A stretch of 64,000 nucleotides of DNA from Acidimicrobiales bacterium (GCA_028285495.1 JANQPB010000022.1:65969-129968), one strand, 5' to 3'. Numbered from the stretch's first letter, positions 1 through 8,580 are shown. Notes: a model not told the origin generated them from the sequence alone. Translations and numbers: made by a program.

Positions 1-1
1 C

Positions 2-91
2 CATAGGTTGCGCCGCCGGATCGAGCCGATCGACCTCCGCATCCGGACGGTCCGCAAGCGGGGCTACATCCTCGAGCCCGGCTACCGCTGA
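2..91 (+). CDS. Response regulator, C-terminal end (partial)
   Basis: The first 29 codons in frame 2 end in TGA and read as the tail of an OmpR/PhoB winged-helix DNA-binding domain: an HRLRRRIEP recognition-helix end followed by RTVRKRGYILEP, the usual TVRGxGYxLE wing. The receiver domain and the start lie outside the window. In this family the domain binds direct repeats upstream of target genes after phosphorylation by a sensor kinase. The partner kinase is not visible. Whether it controls the adjacent ammonium transporter cannot be told from the sequence. Confidence 0.8.
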   Translation, partial: HRLRRRIEPIDLRIRTVRKRGYILEPGYR

Positions 92-216
92 CGCCGCCCC
101 GGCGCCTCGACCCGGTCGAACCGGCCATCCCGGTCGGGCGCCTCGGGTGGCGCGTGACCCTTGTGACGGGCCGCCGCTGCGGACCGGCCGGGGGTTCAGG
201 TTTGCGAAAGATATGC

Positions 217-238
217 GTGACCGGAGCGCAACGGTCAC
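217..238. promoter_or_regulatory. Inverted repeat upstream of amt
   Basis: GTGACCG (217-223) and CGGTCAC (232-238) form a perfect 7-bp inverted repeat with an 8-bp spacer. It lies just downstream of the only A+T-rich stretch before amt (AAAGATAT, 206-213) and about 60 bases before the start. It looks like a regulator site. It does not match the GlnR box spacing that I know, so the regulator is unassigned. Confidence 0.35.
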
Positions 239-299
239 GGAACAGCGGGGAAACCCACCCTTCGTAGCTTCGGGAAGCATGTCCAGAAGGGAGACGAAT

Positions 300-1673
300 G
301 TGGGTAGGCGTATGAAACGCAAACTGGGAGTGTCACTGGCGGTCATGTTGGGGCTCCTGCTCCTGACCTCGGGTACGGCTTCGGCGCAGGAACCGGCGTC
401 GCAGGTCGTGCTCGACAACCTGTGGATCTTCCTGGCCGGTGTGCTGGTCTTCTTCATGCAGGCGGGCTTCGCCCTGCTCGAGGCCGGCCTCACCCGAGCC
501 AAGAACGTGTCCAACATCATGATGAAGAACCTGATGGACATGTCGGCCGGCGTGCTGGCCTTCGGTCTCATCGGCTTCGGCATCGCCTTCACCGGCACCG
601 AGCAGCTCAGCGGCTGGTTCGGCTGGGGCGGGTTCTTCTTCGCCGACTTCGAGGATCCGGAGACGGCGTTCGCCGCCAACCTGTCGGTCCCGACGTTCTT
701 CTTCTTCCAGGCCGCCTTCGCCGCGACTGCGGCAACGATCGTGTCCGGGGCCATGGCGGAGCGGACGAAGTTCCGGTCGTACTTCGTCTACTCGTTCATC
801 ATCACGGCCCTGATCTACCCGATCGTGCTGCGGTGGACGTGGGGCGGCGGCTGGCTGGCCCAGCTCGACACGCCGTTCTCCGACTTCGCCGGCTCGACCA
901 TCGTGCACGCCACCGGCGGTTGGGCCGCCATGATGGGCGCCATCGTGCTCGGCCCCCGCATCGGCAAGTACTCGTCGGAGGGTCGGCTCCAGGCCCTGCC
1001 CGGTCACAGCATCCCCTTCGTGGTGCTCGGCGCCATGATCCTGTTCATCGGCTGGTTCGGCTTCAACCCCGGCTCGGAGCTGGCGGCGGACAACCTGGTC
1101 ATGCCGATCGCGGTCAAGACCCTCGTGGCCGCATGTGGCGGTGCGGTCGTCGCCACCTTCCTCGTGTGGGCGCTCGACGGCAAGCCCGACGTGTCGATGG
1201 CGGCCAACGGCCTCCTGGCCGGCCTGGTCTCGATCACCGCCCCGGTCGGCGCCGTGACCACCTGGTGGGCGCTGATCATCGGCATGATCGGCGGAGCCAT
1301 CGTGGTGTTCTCGGTCAAGATGTTCGACCGCATCAAGATCGACGATCCGGTCGGCGCCATCTCGGTCCACGGTGTCTGTGGAACCTGGGGCACGCTGTCG
1401 ATCGGCCTGTTCGCCACCTACGACGATGCCTTCCTCGGCCGTGAGGACGCCGGGCTGTTCTACGGCGGCGGCTTCAGCCAGCTCGGCACCCAGCTGATCA
1501 TGGTCGTCGTCCACTTCATCTTCGTCGTCGTCGCCTCGGGCGCCATGTTCTACGCCATCAAGACCACCATCGGCCTGCGGGTCAGCGAGGAGGAGGAGCT
1601 GGCCGGCCTCGACATCGAGGAACACGGCAGCCCGGGCTACGGCCCCGAGATCATGTCCGGTTCGACCATCTAG
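300..1673 (+). CDS. amt: Ammonium transporter Amt
   Basis: Integral membrane channel of the Amt/Mep/Rh family, which takes up ammonium. The chosen GTG at 300 follows AAGGGAG by 6 bases; an in-frame ATG at 312 and a longer frame back to 147 are possible. The N-terminus (MKRKLGVSL, a hydrophobic run, then TASAQ) looks like a cleavable signal peptide, as in other Amt proteins. About eleven membrane segments follow. The twin pore histidines are in IVHATGGW and SVHGVCGTWG, and the family signature DLSAG-like region is MDMSAGVLAFG. The protein ends with a charged cytoplasmic tail that in this family contacts the GlnK T-loop. glnK follows 30 bases downstream, the usual nitrogen-controlled pair. Confidence 0.96.
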   Translation: MGRRMKRKLGVSLAVMLGLLLLTSGTASAQEPASQVVLDNLWIFLAGVLVFFMQAGFALLEAGLTRAKNVSNIMMKNLMDMSAGVLAFGLIGFGIAFTGTEQLSGWFGWGGFFFADFEDPETAFAANLSVPTFFFFQAAFAATAATIVSGAMAERTKFRSYFVYSFIITALIYPIVLRWTWGGGWLAQLDTPFSDFAGSTIVHATGGWAAMMGAIVLGPRIGKYSSEGRLQALPGHSIPFVVLGAMILFIGWFGFNPGSELAADNLVMPIAVKTLVAACGGAVVATFLVWALDGKPDVSMAANGLLAGLVSITAPVGAVTTWWALIIGMIGGAIVVFSVKMFDRIKIDDPVGAISVHGVCGTWGTLSIGLFATYDDAFLGREDAGLFYGGGFSQLGTQLIMVVVHFIFVVVASGAMFYAIKTTIGLRVSEEEELAGLDIEEHGSPGYGPEIMSGSTI

Positions 1674-2042
<369 letters not shown>

Positions 2043-2086
2043 CCCCCGACCGAGAACCCGAGGGGTCCCTGTTTCCCCCCTCCATG

Positions 2087-2125
2087 GACCGTCCCCGCTG
2101 ATCTCCTCGGTCGGCGGGGACGGTC
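2087..2125 (+). terminator. Hairpin after glnK
   Basis: A perfect 12-bp stem (GACCGTCCCCGC at 2087-2098, GCGGGGACGGTC at 2114-2125) closes a 15-base loop 45 bases after the glnK stop. There is no T-tract, as is common in very G+C-rich actinobacteria. Confidence 0.7.
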
Positions 2126-2206
2126 GCGTCGTCACCGGGGCCGGCGGACGGGGTCGAGCGGGCGGGAACGTCGGTCCGAGCGTCGGCGGAGCGGTACGGT
2201 CGCACC

Positions 2207-2821
2207 GTGGGCCGATCCGACGACGACCTGCGCGACTACTACGAGCGGGAGGCCAGGCTGCGCCGACGCCGACCGCCTCGGGGTCGCCGGGTCGACCTCC
2301 GGTCCGCCTTCATCGATCGCCTGGCCGCGGAGGGCCGGGCGTCGGTCCTCGACCTCGGCGGCGGCCCGGGTCGAGACGCCGAGGCCTTCGAGGCCGCCGG
2401 CCATCGGGTGGTCGGCATCGACCTGGCCAACGGCAACGCCGTACTGGCGGCCGAGCTCGGTCTGCTGGCGATCCAGGGCTCGGTGACCGCGCTGCCGATC
2501 CGGTCGTCGTCGTTCGACGCCGGCTGGTCGATGAGCGTGCTCATGCACCTCGACGACGCCTCGGCGGCCGAGGCCGCAGCCGAGCTGGCCAGGGCGCTAC
2601 GACCGGGAGCGCCGGCCGTCATCGGCCTCTGGGGGCGCGAGTCGGAGGAGCTGATCGTCGAGTCGGACGAGCTTCCCGGCAGCCGCCGCCCCTTCCACCT
2701 CCGCAGCTTCGAGCACAACCGAGACCTGGTGGCCCGTTTGGGCACGCTCGAGGCGGCCGACCACTGGCCGGACGCCGCCCCCGGCGAGGACTACCAGGTG
2801 TTCCACCTCCGGCGGTCCTGA
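2207..2821 (+). CDS. Class I SAM-dependent methyltransferase
   Basis: 204-residue protein with a Rossmann methyltransferase core. Motif I is VLDLGGGPGRD (about residues 46-56), followed by the acidic end of strand 2 (VVGIDLA), and FDAGWSMSVLMHLDD is the motif IV/post region. The N-terminus is rich in Arg and Glu (YYEREARLRRRR). The GTG start lies 6 bases after TACGGT (2195-2200), a leaderless arrangement. The substrate cannot be read from the sequence, and the neighbours give no clue. It converges on the MFS gene. Confidence 0.85.
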   Translation: MGRSDDDLRDYYEREARLRRRRPPRGRRVDLRSAFIDRLAAEGRASVLDLGGGPGRDAEAFEAAGHRVVGIDLANGNAVLAAELGLLAIQGSVTALPIRSSSFDAGWSMSVLMHLDDASAAEAAAELARALRPGAPAVIGLWGRESEELIVESDELPGSRRPFHLRSFEHNRDLVARLGTLEAADHWPDAAPGEDYQVFHLRRS

Positions 2822-2873
2822 CGGCCCGGGATGCGGACGGCGCCGGGCGAGGACCGCAGCGGCCCGCCGGGCG

Positions 2874-4208
2874 TCAGCCGCGACCCGGCGTCGGGCTCAG
2901 GGTCGGGCCCGATGGTGACGGGGCCGACGTCGGCGGCGTGGTCACCGGCTCGACCGGGGGCTCGAGCTCCGCCCGGTCGGGGCGGATCGCGGCGAGCCCG
3001 CCCTCGAACACGACGTAGAGGAGCACCGACGCCATCGCCACGGCGCCCATGCCGACGATGACCTGACGCAGGCCGATCAGCTCGGCCAGGAACCCGAGCG
3101 GGGCGGCGGCCATGCCGAAGCCGGCGAACGAGAGCTGCATCAGCGACTGGACCCGGCCCTGGTGGCTGTCGTCGGCCATGCCGAGGGCGAGCGTGTTCGA
3201 GAGGGACTGGTAGATCGTGGTGAAGCAGCCGACGACCACGATCACGGCGAAGGCGACCCAGAACGACGGTGAGAGCCCGAACAGGATCACCCCGGCTCCG
3301 AAGCCGAGGCCGCCGAGCACCATGGCGGTCCGGGCCCACGGCGAATCGGCGCTGCCGGCCAGCGGGATCGAGACGGCGACGGCGCCGATGGCACTGGCCG
3401 AGCTGATGTAGCCGACCCAGGCATCGTCGAGTCCGAAGATGCCCTCGATCATGGCCGGGTAGAAGGCGATGTAGTTGAAGCCGAACATGATGACGAAGAA
3501 CGACGAGAGGACGAGCCGTCGCAGCGGCGGGCGCTGGTAGACGTAACGAACGCCCTCGGCGATGTCGGCGAACGGGTTGCGGCCGGACGGGACGGGCCGG
3601 GCCGCATCGGAGGTCGCCGGCAGGCGGAGGAGATAGAGGAAGCTGATGGCCGAGGTGACGGCGGCCACGAGGTAGGCCCCACCGATGCCGACGGCGGCGA
3701 CGCCGGCCAGGACGCCGGCGAGCGACGGGGCGAAGATCCGGGTGCCGTTCAGGCTCAGCAGCGAGAGGGTGATGGCGTTGCCGAGCTGGTCGCGGCCGAC
3801 GTACTCGGCCGACAGGGCGACCCGGGCCGGCCCGAAGAACCCGAACGAGGCCCCCTGGACCATGCCGGCGACCAGCAGCATCCAGAACTGGGCGGCGTCG
3901 AGCAGCACGAGCACGCCCATCAGCGAGGCGGCCGTCATGATGGCCGCCTGGCTGCAGATCAGGATGAAGCGCCGGGAGAAGCGGTCGCTGGCCACCCCAC
4001 CGAGGGGAGTGGCGATCAGCATGCTGACGCCGAAGGCCAGGTAGACGAGGCCGAGGGCGCCCTCCCGCTCGGTAAGATCCCAGGCGAGCAGTCCTCGGAG
4101 GATGAACTGCATCTGGACGGAGATGAAGGAGAAGAGCCCGCCCCACCACAGGGTCCGATAGTCGGGGACTCGCAGCGACGAGAAGGCGGCGGAGAAGCGT
4201 GCGTTCAC
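2874..4208 (-). CDS. MFS transporter
   Basis: 444-residue membrane protein with about twelve hydrophobic segments in the major facilitator pattern, closest in style to the MFS_3/EntS-like exporters. Loop 2-3 reads GGVASDRFSRR, a form of the MFS loop signature GxxxDRxxRR. The last 35 residues are a Pro/Ser/Thr-rich hydrophilic tail. It starts at GTG 4208. An imperfect palindrome lies just upstream, so local control by a MarR- or TetR-type regulator is possible, but none is encoded next to it. The substrate is unknown; drug, siderophore or metabolite efflux is typical of the family. Confidence 0.85.
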   Translation of the reverse strand: MNARFSAAFSSLRVPDYRTLWWGGLFSFISVQMQFILRGLLAWDLTEREGALGLVYLAFGVSMLIATPLGGVASDRFSRRFILICSQAAIMTAASLMGVLVLLDAAQFWMLLVAGMVQGASFGFFGPARVALSAEYVGRDQLGNAITLSLLSLNGTRIFAPSLAGVLAGVAAVGIGGAYLVAAVTSAISFLYLLRLPATSDAARPVPSGRNPFADIAEGVRYVYQRPPLRRLVLSSFFVIMFGFNYIAFYPAMIEGIFGLDDAWVGYISSASAIGAVAVSIPLAGSADSPWARTAMVLGGLGFGAGVILFGLSPSFWVAFAVIVVVGCFTTIYQSLSNTLALGMADDSHQGRVQSLMQLSFAGFGMAAAPLGFLAELIGLRQVIVGMGAVAMASVLLYVVFEGGLAAIRPDRAELEPPVEPVTTPPTSAPSPSGPTLSPTPGRG

Positions 4209-4239
4209 GGCCGCTCCATCGGTTTGGCGGGATCCATAG

Positions 4240-4252
4240 TTAGAGAGGCTAA
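4240..4252. promoter_or_regulatory. Palindrome upstream of the MFS gene
   Basis: TTAG-AGAGG-CTAA is a short palindrome in an unusually A+T-rich patch (4231-4290) about 32 bases upstream of the exporter start. The look (TTAG/CTAA arms) resembles MarR-type operators. The evidence is only the symmetry and the position. Confidence 0.35.
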
Positions 4253-4322
4253 TTGATTCGCCGAGCAGTTAGCGAAGCGAATGAAATGTGCCACACGGCG
4301 ATGGGGCGGGGTCGCCCGACGC

Positions 4323-4736
4323 TCAGGACGGTGACGACCAGCGGGCCGGCGGCTGGCTCGGCGGCGGGGGCGGCCAGGCCGCCGGCGGAGGCGGAGCCGC
4401 CACCGGTGTCCGCAGTGCCAGCACGAAGCCGACGGCGCTGGCCGTGATCCCGAAGACGGTCAGAACGAGGCCGATGAGCCAGATCCTGGCGAACGAGTCG
4501 AACCCGTTCGGGTCGAACGGGTCGAGGAACAGCGGCAGGACGAGGGGCAACCAGACGGCGAGGATGGCGACGTTGAGGATGGTGGCCCACAACGCATGTC
4601 GCCGAGCCAGCGACTCGCGGCGCCTCCAGTTCATGGCGAGGATGACCGCCGGCACCAGCGGACCCATCACGAAGATGCCGCCCCAGGCGACGATCGCCAT
4701 CACCCGATCCTCGTTGTTCAACGCCTGGTCGCCCAT
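4323..4736 (-). CDS. Small membrane protein, DUF4870-like
   Basis: 137-residue protein. The pattern is a short N-terminus (MGDQALNNEDRVMAIVAWGG), three or four hydrophobic segments (GIFVMGPLVPAVILAM, ILNVAILAVWLPLVLPLF, IWLIGLVLTVFGITASAVGFVLAL), a charged NWRRRESLARRHALWAT loop between the first two, and a Pro-rich tail with PPPP runs. The ARxHA-ATILN arrangement is like DUF4870/Tic20-like proteins of unknown function. The ATG at 4736 is chosen because everything upstream is the repeat that follows imuB. It is read in the same direction as imuB but separated by the repeat. Confidence 0.6.
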   Translation of the reverse strand: MGDQALNNEDRVMAIVAWGGIFVMGPLVPAVILAMNWRRRESLARRHALWATILNVAILAVWLPLVLPLFLDPFDPNGFDSFARIWLIGLVLTVFGITASAVGFVLALRTPVAAPPPPAAWPPPPPSQPPARWSSPS

Positions 4737-4768
4737 GGGCCAACCGTACCGCCCGGTGGCGCTCGGCA

Positions 4769-4941
4769 CCGGCCGAGCCGACGACGTTCGCCGAAGGCGA
4801 ACTCGGGGTCCCGATGCTCCGCACCGGGACACCCAGTCGTAGCCGCCCAACTCGATCCCCAACGCACCCCGGCCGAGCCGACGACGTTCGCCGAAGGCGA
4901 ACTCGGGGTCCCGGTGCTCCGCACCGGGACACTCAGTCGTA
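4769..4941. repeat. Two 73-bp direct repeats, period 100
   Basis: Copy 1 (4769-4841) and copy 2 (4869-4941) are almost identical. Each holds two hairpins: GTTCGCC-GAA-GGCGAAC (4786-4802 and 4886-4902) and a 10-bp stem around TCC (4808-4830 and 4908-4930). Copy 2 contains the last codons and stop of imuB. Copy 1 is a duplicate in which the stop is changed. The 27 bases between copies are unique. Confidence 0.9.
4908..4930 (-). terminator. Hairpin directly after imuB
   Basis: GTCCCGGTGC-TCC-GCACCGGGAC is a perfect 10-bp stem that starts 2 bases beyond the imuB stop on the minus strand. The copy at 4808-4830 has one mismatch. A closely similar stem follows gpsA at 22249-22269. Confidence 0.7.
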
Positions 4942-6606
4942 GGTGGCCTCGATCGACCAGGTGCCTCCCTCGATGATCAGCAGGTGGGCGGTGCCGTCGT
5001 CGAGCGTCACTTGCATCCGGGCCCGCCGGCGCCGGGTGAGCGGGTCCCACCAGCGCTGCTCCGCCGGCCACGGACCGGCCCAGCCGACGATCGCCCGCCG
5101 CCGGCCCGCCGAACCGCCGCCGACCACGCCGGTGCCACCCCTACCGGTGCCGCCCCCAGCGCCGCCGAAACCGCCGGAACCGCCGGGACCGACGACCAGG
5201 GCGACCGGTGGGGCACTGGGCTCGCCACGGGCGTCGACCGCGACCGCCCGACCGACGTCGTCGACGAGGTCGACCGGGAGCGGGTCGGGGTGGACCCGGG
5301 CCGGCGACGGTGGCGGGACCTGACCGGGCCACGGCTCGGCCACCGCATGGACCTCGGCCCCGGGGCGCTCCTCGCCGAGGTCGACGGCGGCGGCCGGCAC
5401 CAGGCGGAGCCGCTCCCCCGGCCCCAGGCCGCCCCGGTACTCGGCCACGGTCACCGCATCGGGGCCGAGCATCCCCTGGAGCCGTCCGACGACCCGCGTC
5501 ACCTCCTCCGAGCGGTCGTTGCGAGCCCCCCACAGTCCGAGCTGGCGCCCACGGGCCGGCACCACCTCGTCGGGGACCAGGGTGAGGCGGACCACCCCCG
5601 AGGTCGGGCGCCCGGGGCCACCCCGGTTGAGCCAGCCGTCGAGCTGCCACCGGACCCGGTCGGCCAGATCGGCCGCCGACAGCGCTCCCTGGTGCCGCCA
5701 CAACCGGAACTGGCTCTCACCCCGCTCGGTCTCGGCCTCGATCGCCACCCGCACACATGACAGGCCCCGGGCCAGCAGGCTGTGGTGGAGCTCGTCGGCC
5801 AGGGCCTTGGCCGCGTAGGCGCAGTGCTCCAGGCGCTCGGCCGGCGGATCGAAGGCCCAGGTCACGGCCAGCTCGGGGGCCGGGTGCCGCAGGTCGGGCG
5901 GGTGGTCGTCCTCGCCCGAGGCCAACCGGTGGGCCAACCGGCCATCGCGACCGAAGCGGCCGATCACGTCGACCCGGGGCAGGGCGGCCAGCGAGCCGAG
6001 CGTGGTCAGGCCGAGGCGGTTCAGCACGTCGACCAGGTCGGGCATCTCCAGGGCGACGATCGGCAGCTCGGCCAGGAAGGCCGGACTCCCGCCCGGCTCG
6101 AGGATCCGGATCGGCAGATCGCCCGAATCCCCCGCACCGGCCCCGGCGGTGACGGCCCGAGCGGCCAGGCGGGCGGCGAACACCCCGTCGGCCACCGCCA
6201 CCCGAACCGGGGCCCGGCGGGGCAGGGCCGGTCGCACCAGGTCGAGGGTGTGCACGGCCAGCGGCTCGTCACCCCCGAAGAACCGTGACGGTCCCCTGGT
6301 CGGGAAGCCGACCAGACCGGGCCCGGCCACCTCGACCCGGGGGGTGATGGCGTCGAGGGCCGACGCCACCGGCTCGAACAGCCGGGCCTCCCGGTCGGCG
6401 TCTCGCATCAACACCGCCAGCTCGGGGCAGCGACCCTGGGCATCTCGCCGCCGCTGGCCCCGGGCCACGCCGTTGGCCCGGGCGGCGGGTGACGTGGCGA
6501 CCACCCGGTTGGCCACCAGGACCGCCGCCGGCTCGTCGAGCGGCACCCCCCAGGACACGATCGGCCAGTCCGGGCACCACACCACGACCATCCGGATCCC
6601 GGCCAC
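4933..6606 (-). CDS. imuB: ImuB, inactive Y-family polymerase-like mutasome subunit
   Basis: About 557 residues. ImuB is the beta-clamp-binding adaptor that recruits DnaE2 and ImuA' during SOS mutagenesis. The N-terminus (MVVVWCPDWP, VLVANRVVATSPAARANGV) is a palm/fingers region of a DinB-like fold. The acidic residues needed for catalysis are absent (VGFPTRGPSRFFGG where active Y-family enzymes carry Asp-Glu), as in known ImuB proteins. Middle motifs are IGRFGRDGRLAHRLASGED and the little-finger-like region. The C-terminal part (WSIEATYD end) is typical. GTG 6606 is chosen for AGGAG 6 bases upstream; ATG 6591 is an alternative. It follows imuA by 23 bases and shares its LexA-controlled promoter. 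Confidence 0.9.
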   Translation of the reverse strand: MAGIRMVVVWCPDWPIVSWGVPLDEPAAVLVANRVVATSPAARANGVARGQRRRDAQGRCPELAVLMRDADREARLFEPVASALDAITPRVEVAGPGLVGFPTRGPSRFFGGDEPLAVHTLDLVRPALPRRAPVRVAVADGVFAARLAARAVTAGAGAGDSGDLPIRILEPGGSPAFLAELPIVALEMPDLVDVLNRLGLTTLGSLAALPRVDVIGRFGRDGRLAHRLASGEDDHPPDLRHPAPELAVTWAFDPPAERLEHCAYAAKALADELHHSLLARGLSCVRVAIEAETERGESQFRLWRHQGALSAADLADRVRWQLDGWLNRGGPGRPTSGVVRLTLVPDEVVPARGRQLGLWGARNDRSEEVTRVVGRLQGMLGPDAVTVAEYRGGLGPGERLRLVPAAAVDLGEERPGAEVHAVAEPWPGQVPPPSPARVHPDPLPVDLVDDVGRAVAVDARGEPSAPPVALVVGPGGSGGFGGAGGGTGRGGTGVVGGGSAGRRRAIVGWAGPWPAEQRWWDPLTRRRRARMQVTLDDGTAHLLIIEGGTWSIEATYD

Positions 6607-6629
6607 GACCCTCTCCTCTCCGCCCCGCC

Positions 6630-7418
6630 CTACCCGACCGCCCGGACCAGCGCCGGGACCGGCCCGTCGCTCCCGACCCCCCGGGTGGTCGCCGCCGCCG
6701 TCGCCCCAGCCCCCCACTCCTCGGGGACGAGCACCGACGGTGAGGCCAGGCCCCCACCGGGCCCGGGCAACAGGACCTCGACCCGCCGGGGTTGGGCCAT
6801 GGCCCGCCGGCCGGTCGCGGTGATCGCGACCGGCCGGGCCCGGAGGTGCCCGTGGCCCGATTCCAGACCGATCCAGGGACCGGGGGTGACCTCGAGGACG
6901 ACGTCGAGCCCCTGGGGCCAGGACCGCCCACCGTCGAGGTGGACCAGCGCCGCTTCCTGCTCCCGGGCCCGGGCCGCCAGCCGGCGGGCGTCACGGGCGG
7001 CGAAGGCACCGATCGGGCCGAGACAGATCACGTCGACCACCTCGACCAGGGCCGCCACCACCTCGGCCTGGCGGGCCGAGCCCGGCGTCTCGACCAGCAG
7101 CAGCCGCTGGAGGGGGACACCGAGCTCGTCGGCGGCGACCAGGCCGAGCTCGTCGGCCCCAACAGCGGCGGCCCAGCCGTCGCCCCGCAGCACCGGCCCG
7201 AGCAGGGCAAGGGCCAGCGACCAGCCACCGACCCCGGTGACCCCGACCGACCACCCCCGCTGCAGCCCACCGCCAGGGAACAGCGGCTCCAGCAGCTCGG
7301 GCACCGGGAGCAACCGCAACCCGGCCCGGGTGACCGGCGCGACCCGCTGCTCCAGGTCGGCCGGGAGCGGCCGCCGCCGTGCGGATCGGCGGGAGGTCTG
7401 CGGAAGCGTCGGTCCCAT
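6630..7418 (-). CDS. imuA: ImuA-type (SulA/RecA-like) mutasome protein
   Basis: 262-residue protein placed directly before imuB. It has the RecA-like core of ImuA proteins without a Walker A motif: a GGGLQRGWSVGVTGVGGWSLALALLGP core, LLLVETPG, and LLLVxxPGSARQAEVVAALVEVVDVICLGP-like strands. The C-terminus covers a strongly hydrophilic Arg-rich part. In mycobacteria ImuA' binds ImuB and RecA in the mutasome. ATG 7418 is fixed by a TACCAT -10 six bases upstream and a LexA box behind it. A longer frame to 7955 is ruled out because it crosses the promoter and the opposite gene. Confidence 0.85.
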   Translation of the reverse strand: MGPTLPQTSRRSARRRPLPADLEQRVAPVTRAGLRLLPVPELLEPLFPGGGLQRGWSVGVTGVGGWSLALALLGPVLRGDGWAAAVGADELGLVAADELGVPLQRLLLVETPGSARQAEVVAALVEVVDVICLGPIGAFAARDARRLAARAREQEAALVHLDGGRSWPQGLDVVLEVTPGPWIGLESGHGHLRARPVAITATGRRAMAQPRRVEVLLPGPGGGLASPSVLVPEEWGAGATAAATTRGVGSDGPVPALVRAVG

Positions 7419-7424
7419 CACCCG

Positions 7425-7446
7425 ATGGTAGCGAACAAACGTTCGA
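7425..7446 (-). promoter_or_regulatory. LexA (SOS) box and -10 of imuA-imuB
   Basis: On the minus strand TCGAACGTTTGTTCGC (7446-7431) matches the actinobacterial LexA consensus, with GAAC-N4-GTTC arms intact. TACCAT (7430-7425) abuts it as a -10, and ATG follows after 6 bases. LexA bound here would block the -10, so the pair should be DNA-damage-inducible and its mRNA leaderless. Confidence 0.9.
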
Positions 7447-7569
7447 TCAGGGCAACCCGTCGACGGTGCCCGCGTTGGAATCCGTGACCGTCGACCCTGG
7501 GCGTCGGACGCAGCCCTCACTACGCTGACCCCGCACCCCGAACCCGCGGGCAGGATCAGGAGGTTCTCG

Positions 7570-7971
7570 ATGTCACAGGACCAGTGGGCCGACGTCAAGA
7601 GCAAGGTCGAGGGGCTTGGGCTCAAGCTCAAGCTCCACCTCCAGCAGGAGGTCGACGAGGACGACGAGCGGGAGCCCGGCAGCACCAGGGCGGCCATGGA
7701 GGACCTCGGCGAGCGGTTGGAGGATGCCTTCGAGGCGTTCGGCAACGCGGCGAGAGACCCGGCGGTCCAGGCCGACATCAAGGAGATCGGCCTGCTCCTG
7801 CGCGACGCGCTCAACGACACGATGTCCCAGGCCGGCGAGCGGATGCGGGCCGCCGCCGACTCGGCCGGGCGGAGCGACGCCGGTTCGTCCGGCTCGCCCG
7901 AGCCGTCCGGGCCGAGCCCGTTCAAGGACTCGCCGGACGACCCGACCCAGGACACCGTCGGCGAGGGCTGA
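7570..7971 (+). CDS. Hypothetical charged helical protein
   Basis: 133 residues, not recognised. A perfect AGGAGG lies 8 bases before the ATG. The first 95 residues are highly charged and look helical (VKSKVEGLGLKLKLHLQQEVDEDD, then DLGERLEDAFEAFGNAARD and IKEIGLLLRDALNDTM, amphipathic). The last 35 residues are Ser/Pro/Asp-rich and probably disordered. No membrane segment or signal is seen. The spacing of hydrophobic residues suggests a small coiled-coil or apolipoprotein-like protein. It diverges from imuA, so the LexA box lies 124 bases upstream of its start. Confidence 0.65.
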   Translation: MSQDQWADVKSKVEGLGLKLKLHLQQEVDEDDEREPGSTRAAMEDLGERLEDAFEAFGNAARDPAVQADIKEIGLLLRDALNDTMSQAGERMRAAADSAGRSDAGSSGSPEPSGPSPFKDSPDDPTQDTVGEG

Positions 7972-7993
7972 CCATCGACGGGTCACCTTCCCG

Positions 7994-8046
7994 CCGAGGG
8001 GCGGTCAGTTGGCGAGACGGCCGAGGGGCGGTCAGTTGGCGAGACG
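7994..8046. repeat. 26-bp tandem duplication over the phnZ stop
   Basis: 7994-8019 and 8021-8046 are identical 26-bp units with period 27. The right unit carries the last codons (LAN) and stop of phnZ, and the left unit repeats them just downstream on the minus strand. Confidence 0.9.
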
Positions 8047-8580
8047 ACGGAGCAGCGGGAGCCAGTGGTCGAGCGGCGGGACGTCGAGGCCGGCCACCTT
8101 GGCCTCCTCGTCCCACCGCCGCAGCCGGACGGCGCCGTCGGCATGGTCGCCGGCCTCGAACGCGGCGACCTCGTCCGGCGACATCACCCCACCCTGCACG
8201 GCCAGGCTCCGGACCGACGCCGGCGACAGCCGGTCGTGGTAGTCGGGCTCGACCGCGCAGAGGTAGCGCTTGGCCGCAACGTGCAGGCGGACGGGCTCGG
8301 CCACGTCCGGCCCGAACAGCTCGTCCAGCGCATCGGCCCCGGCCTGCTCGTGGCGGAGGTCGACGTCGAGATCATCGTCGATCGGCCGATGGTCGCGCAG
8401 CAGCAGGTGGCCGACGTCGTGCAGCAGGGCGGCGGCGACCAGCTCGTCACCGGCACCCTGGCCATCGGCCAGGGCCGCGGCCTGCAGCGCGTGCTCGTGC
8501 TCGGTCACCGACTCGTCGTAGCGGGTCCTGGCCGACTCGCCGCGGTACAGGTCGACCAGCTCGTCGATCGTGATGGTCAT
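8032..8580 (-). CDS. phnZ: PhnZ-type HD-domain phosphonate oxygenase
   Basis: 182-residue HD-domain protein. PhnZ uses a mixed-valent di-iron centre and O2 to cleave the C-P bond of an alpha-hydroxy-aminoethylphosphonate to glycine and phosphate. Every metal ligand of PhnZ can be placed: His30 (in EHEHALQ), His54-Asp55 (LLHDVGH), His77 (RHEQAGA), His100 (LHVAAKRYLC) and Asp157 (RRWDEEAK). Substrate-contact features also fit: Tyr21 and Glu23 near the N-terminus, Lys104, and VQGGVMSPDE. ATG 8580 overlaps the stop of phnY by 4 bases, so the two are translationally coupled. The exact substrate could be a different aminophosphonate. Confidence 0.88.
   Translation of the reverse strand: MTITIDELVDLYRGESARTRYDESVTEHEHALQAAALADGQGAGDELVAAALLHDVGHLLLRDHRPIDDDLDVDLRHEQAGADALDELFGPDVAEPVRLHVAAKRYLCAVEPDYHDRLSPASVRSLAVQGGVMSPDEVAAFEAGDHADGAVRLRRWDEEAKVAGLDVPPLDHWLPLLRRLAN

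Noticed and set aside
120..270. GlnR box before amt
   Set aside because: GTGAC and GGAAC elements exist, but their spacing does not follow the GlnR consensus.
147..299. N-terminal extension of amt
   Set aside because: The stretch contains an inverted repeat and the promoter region, and GTG 300 has a good ribosome site before a signal peptide.
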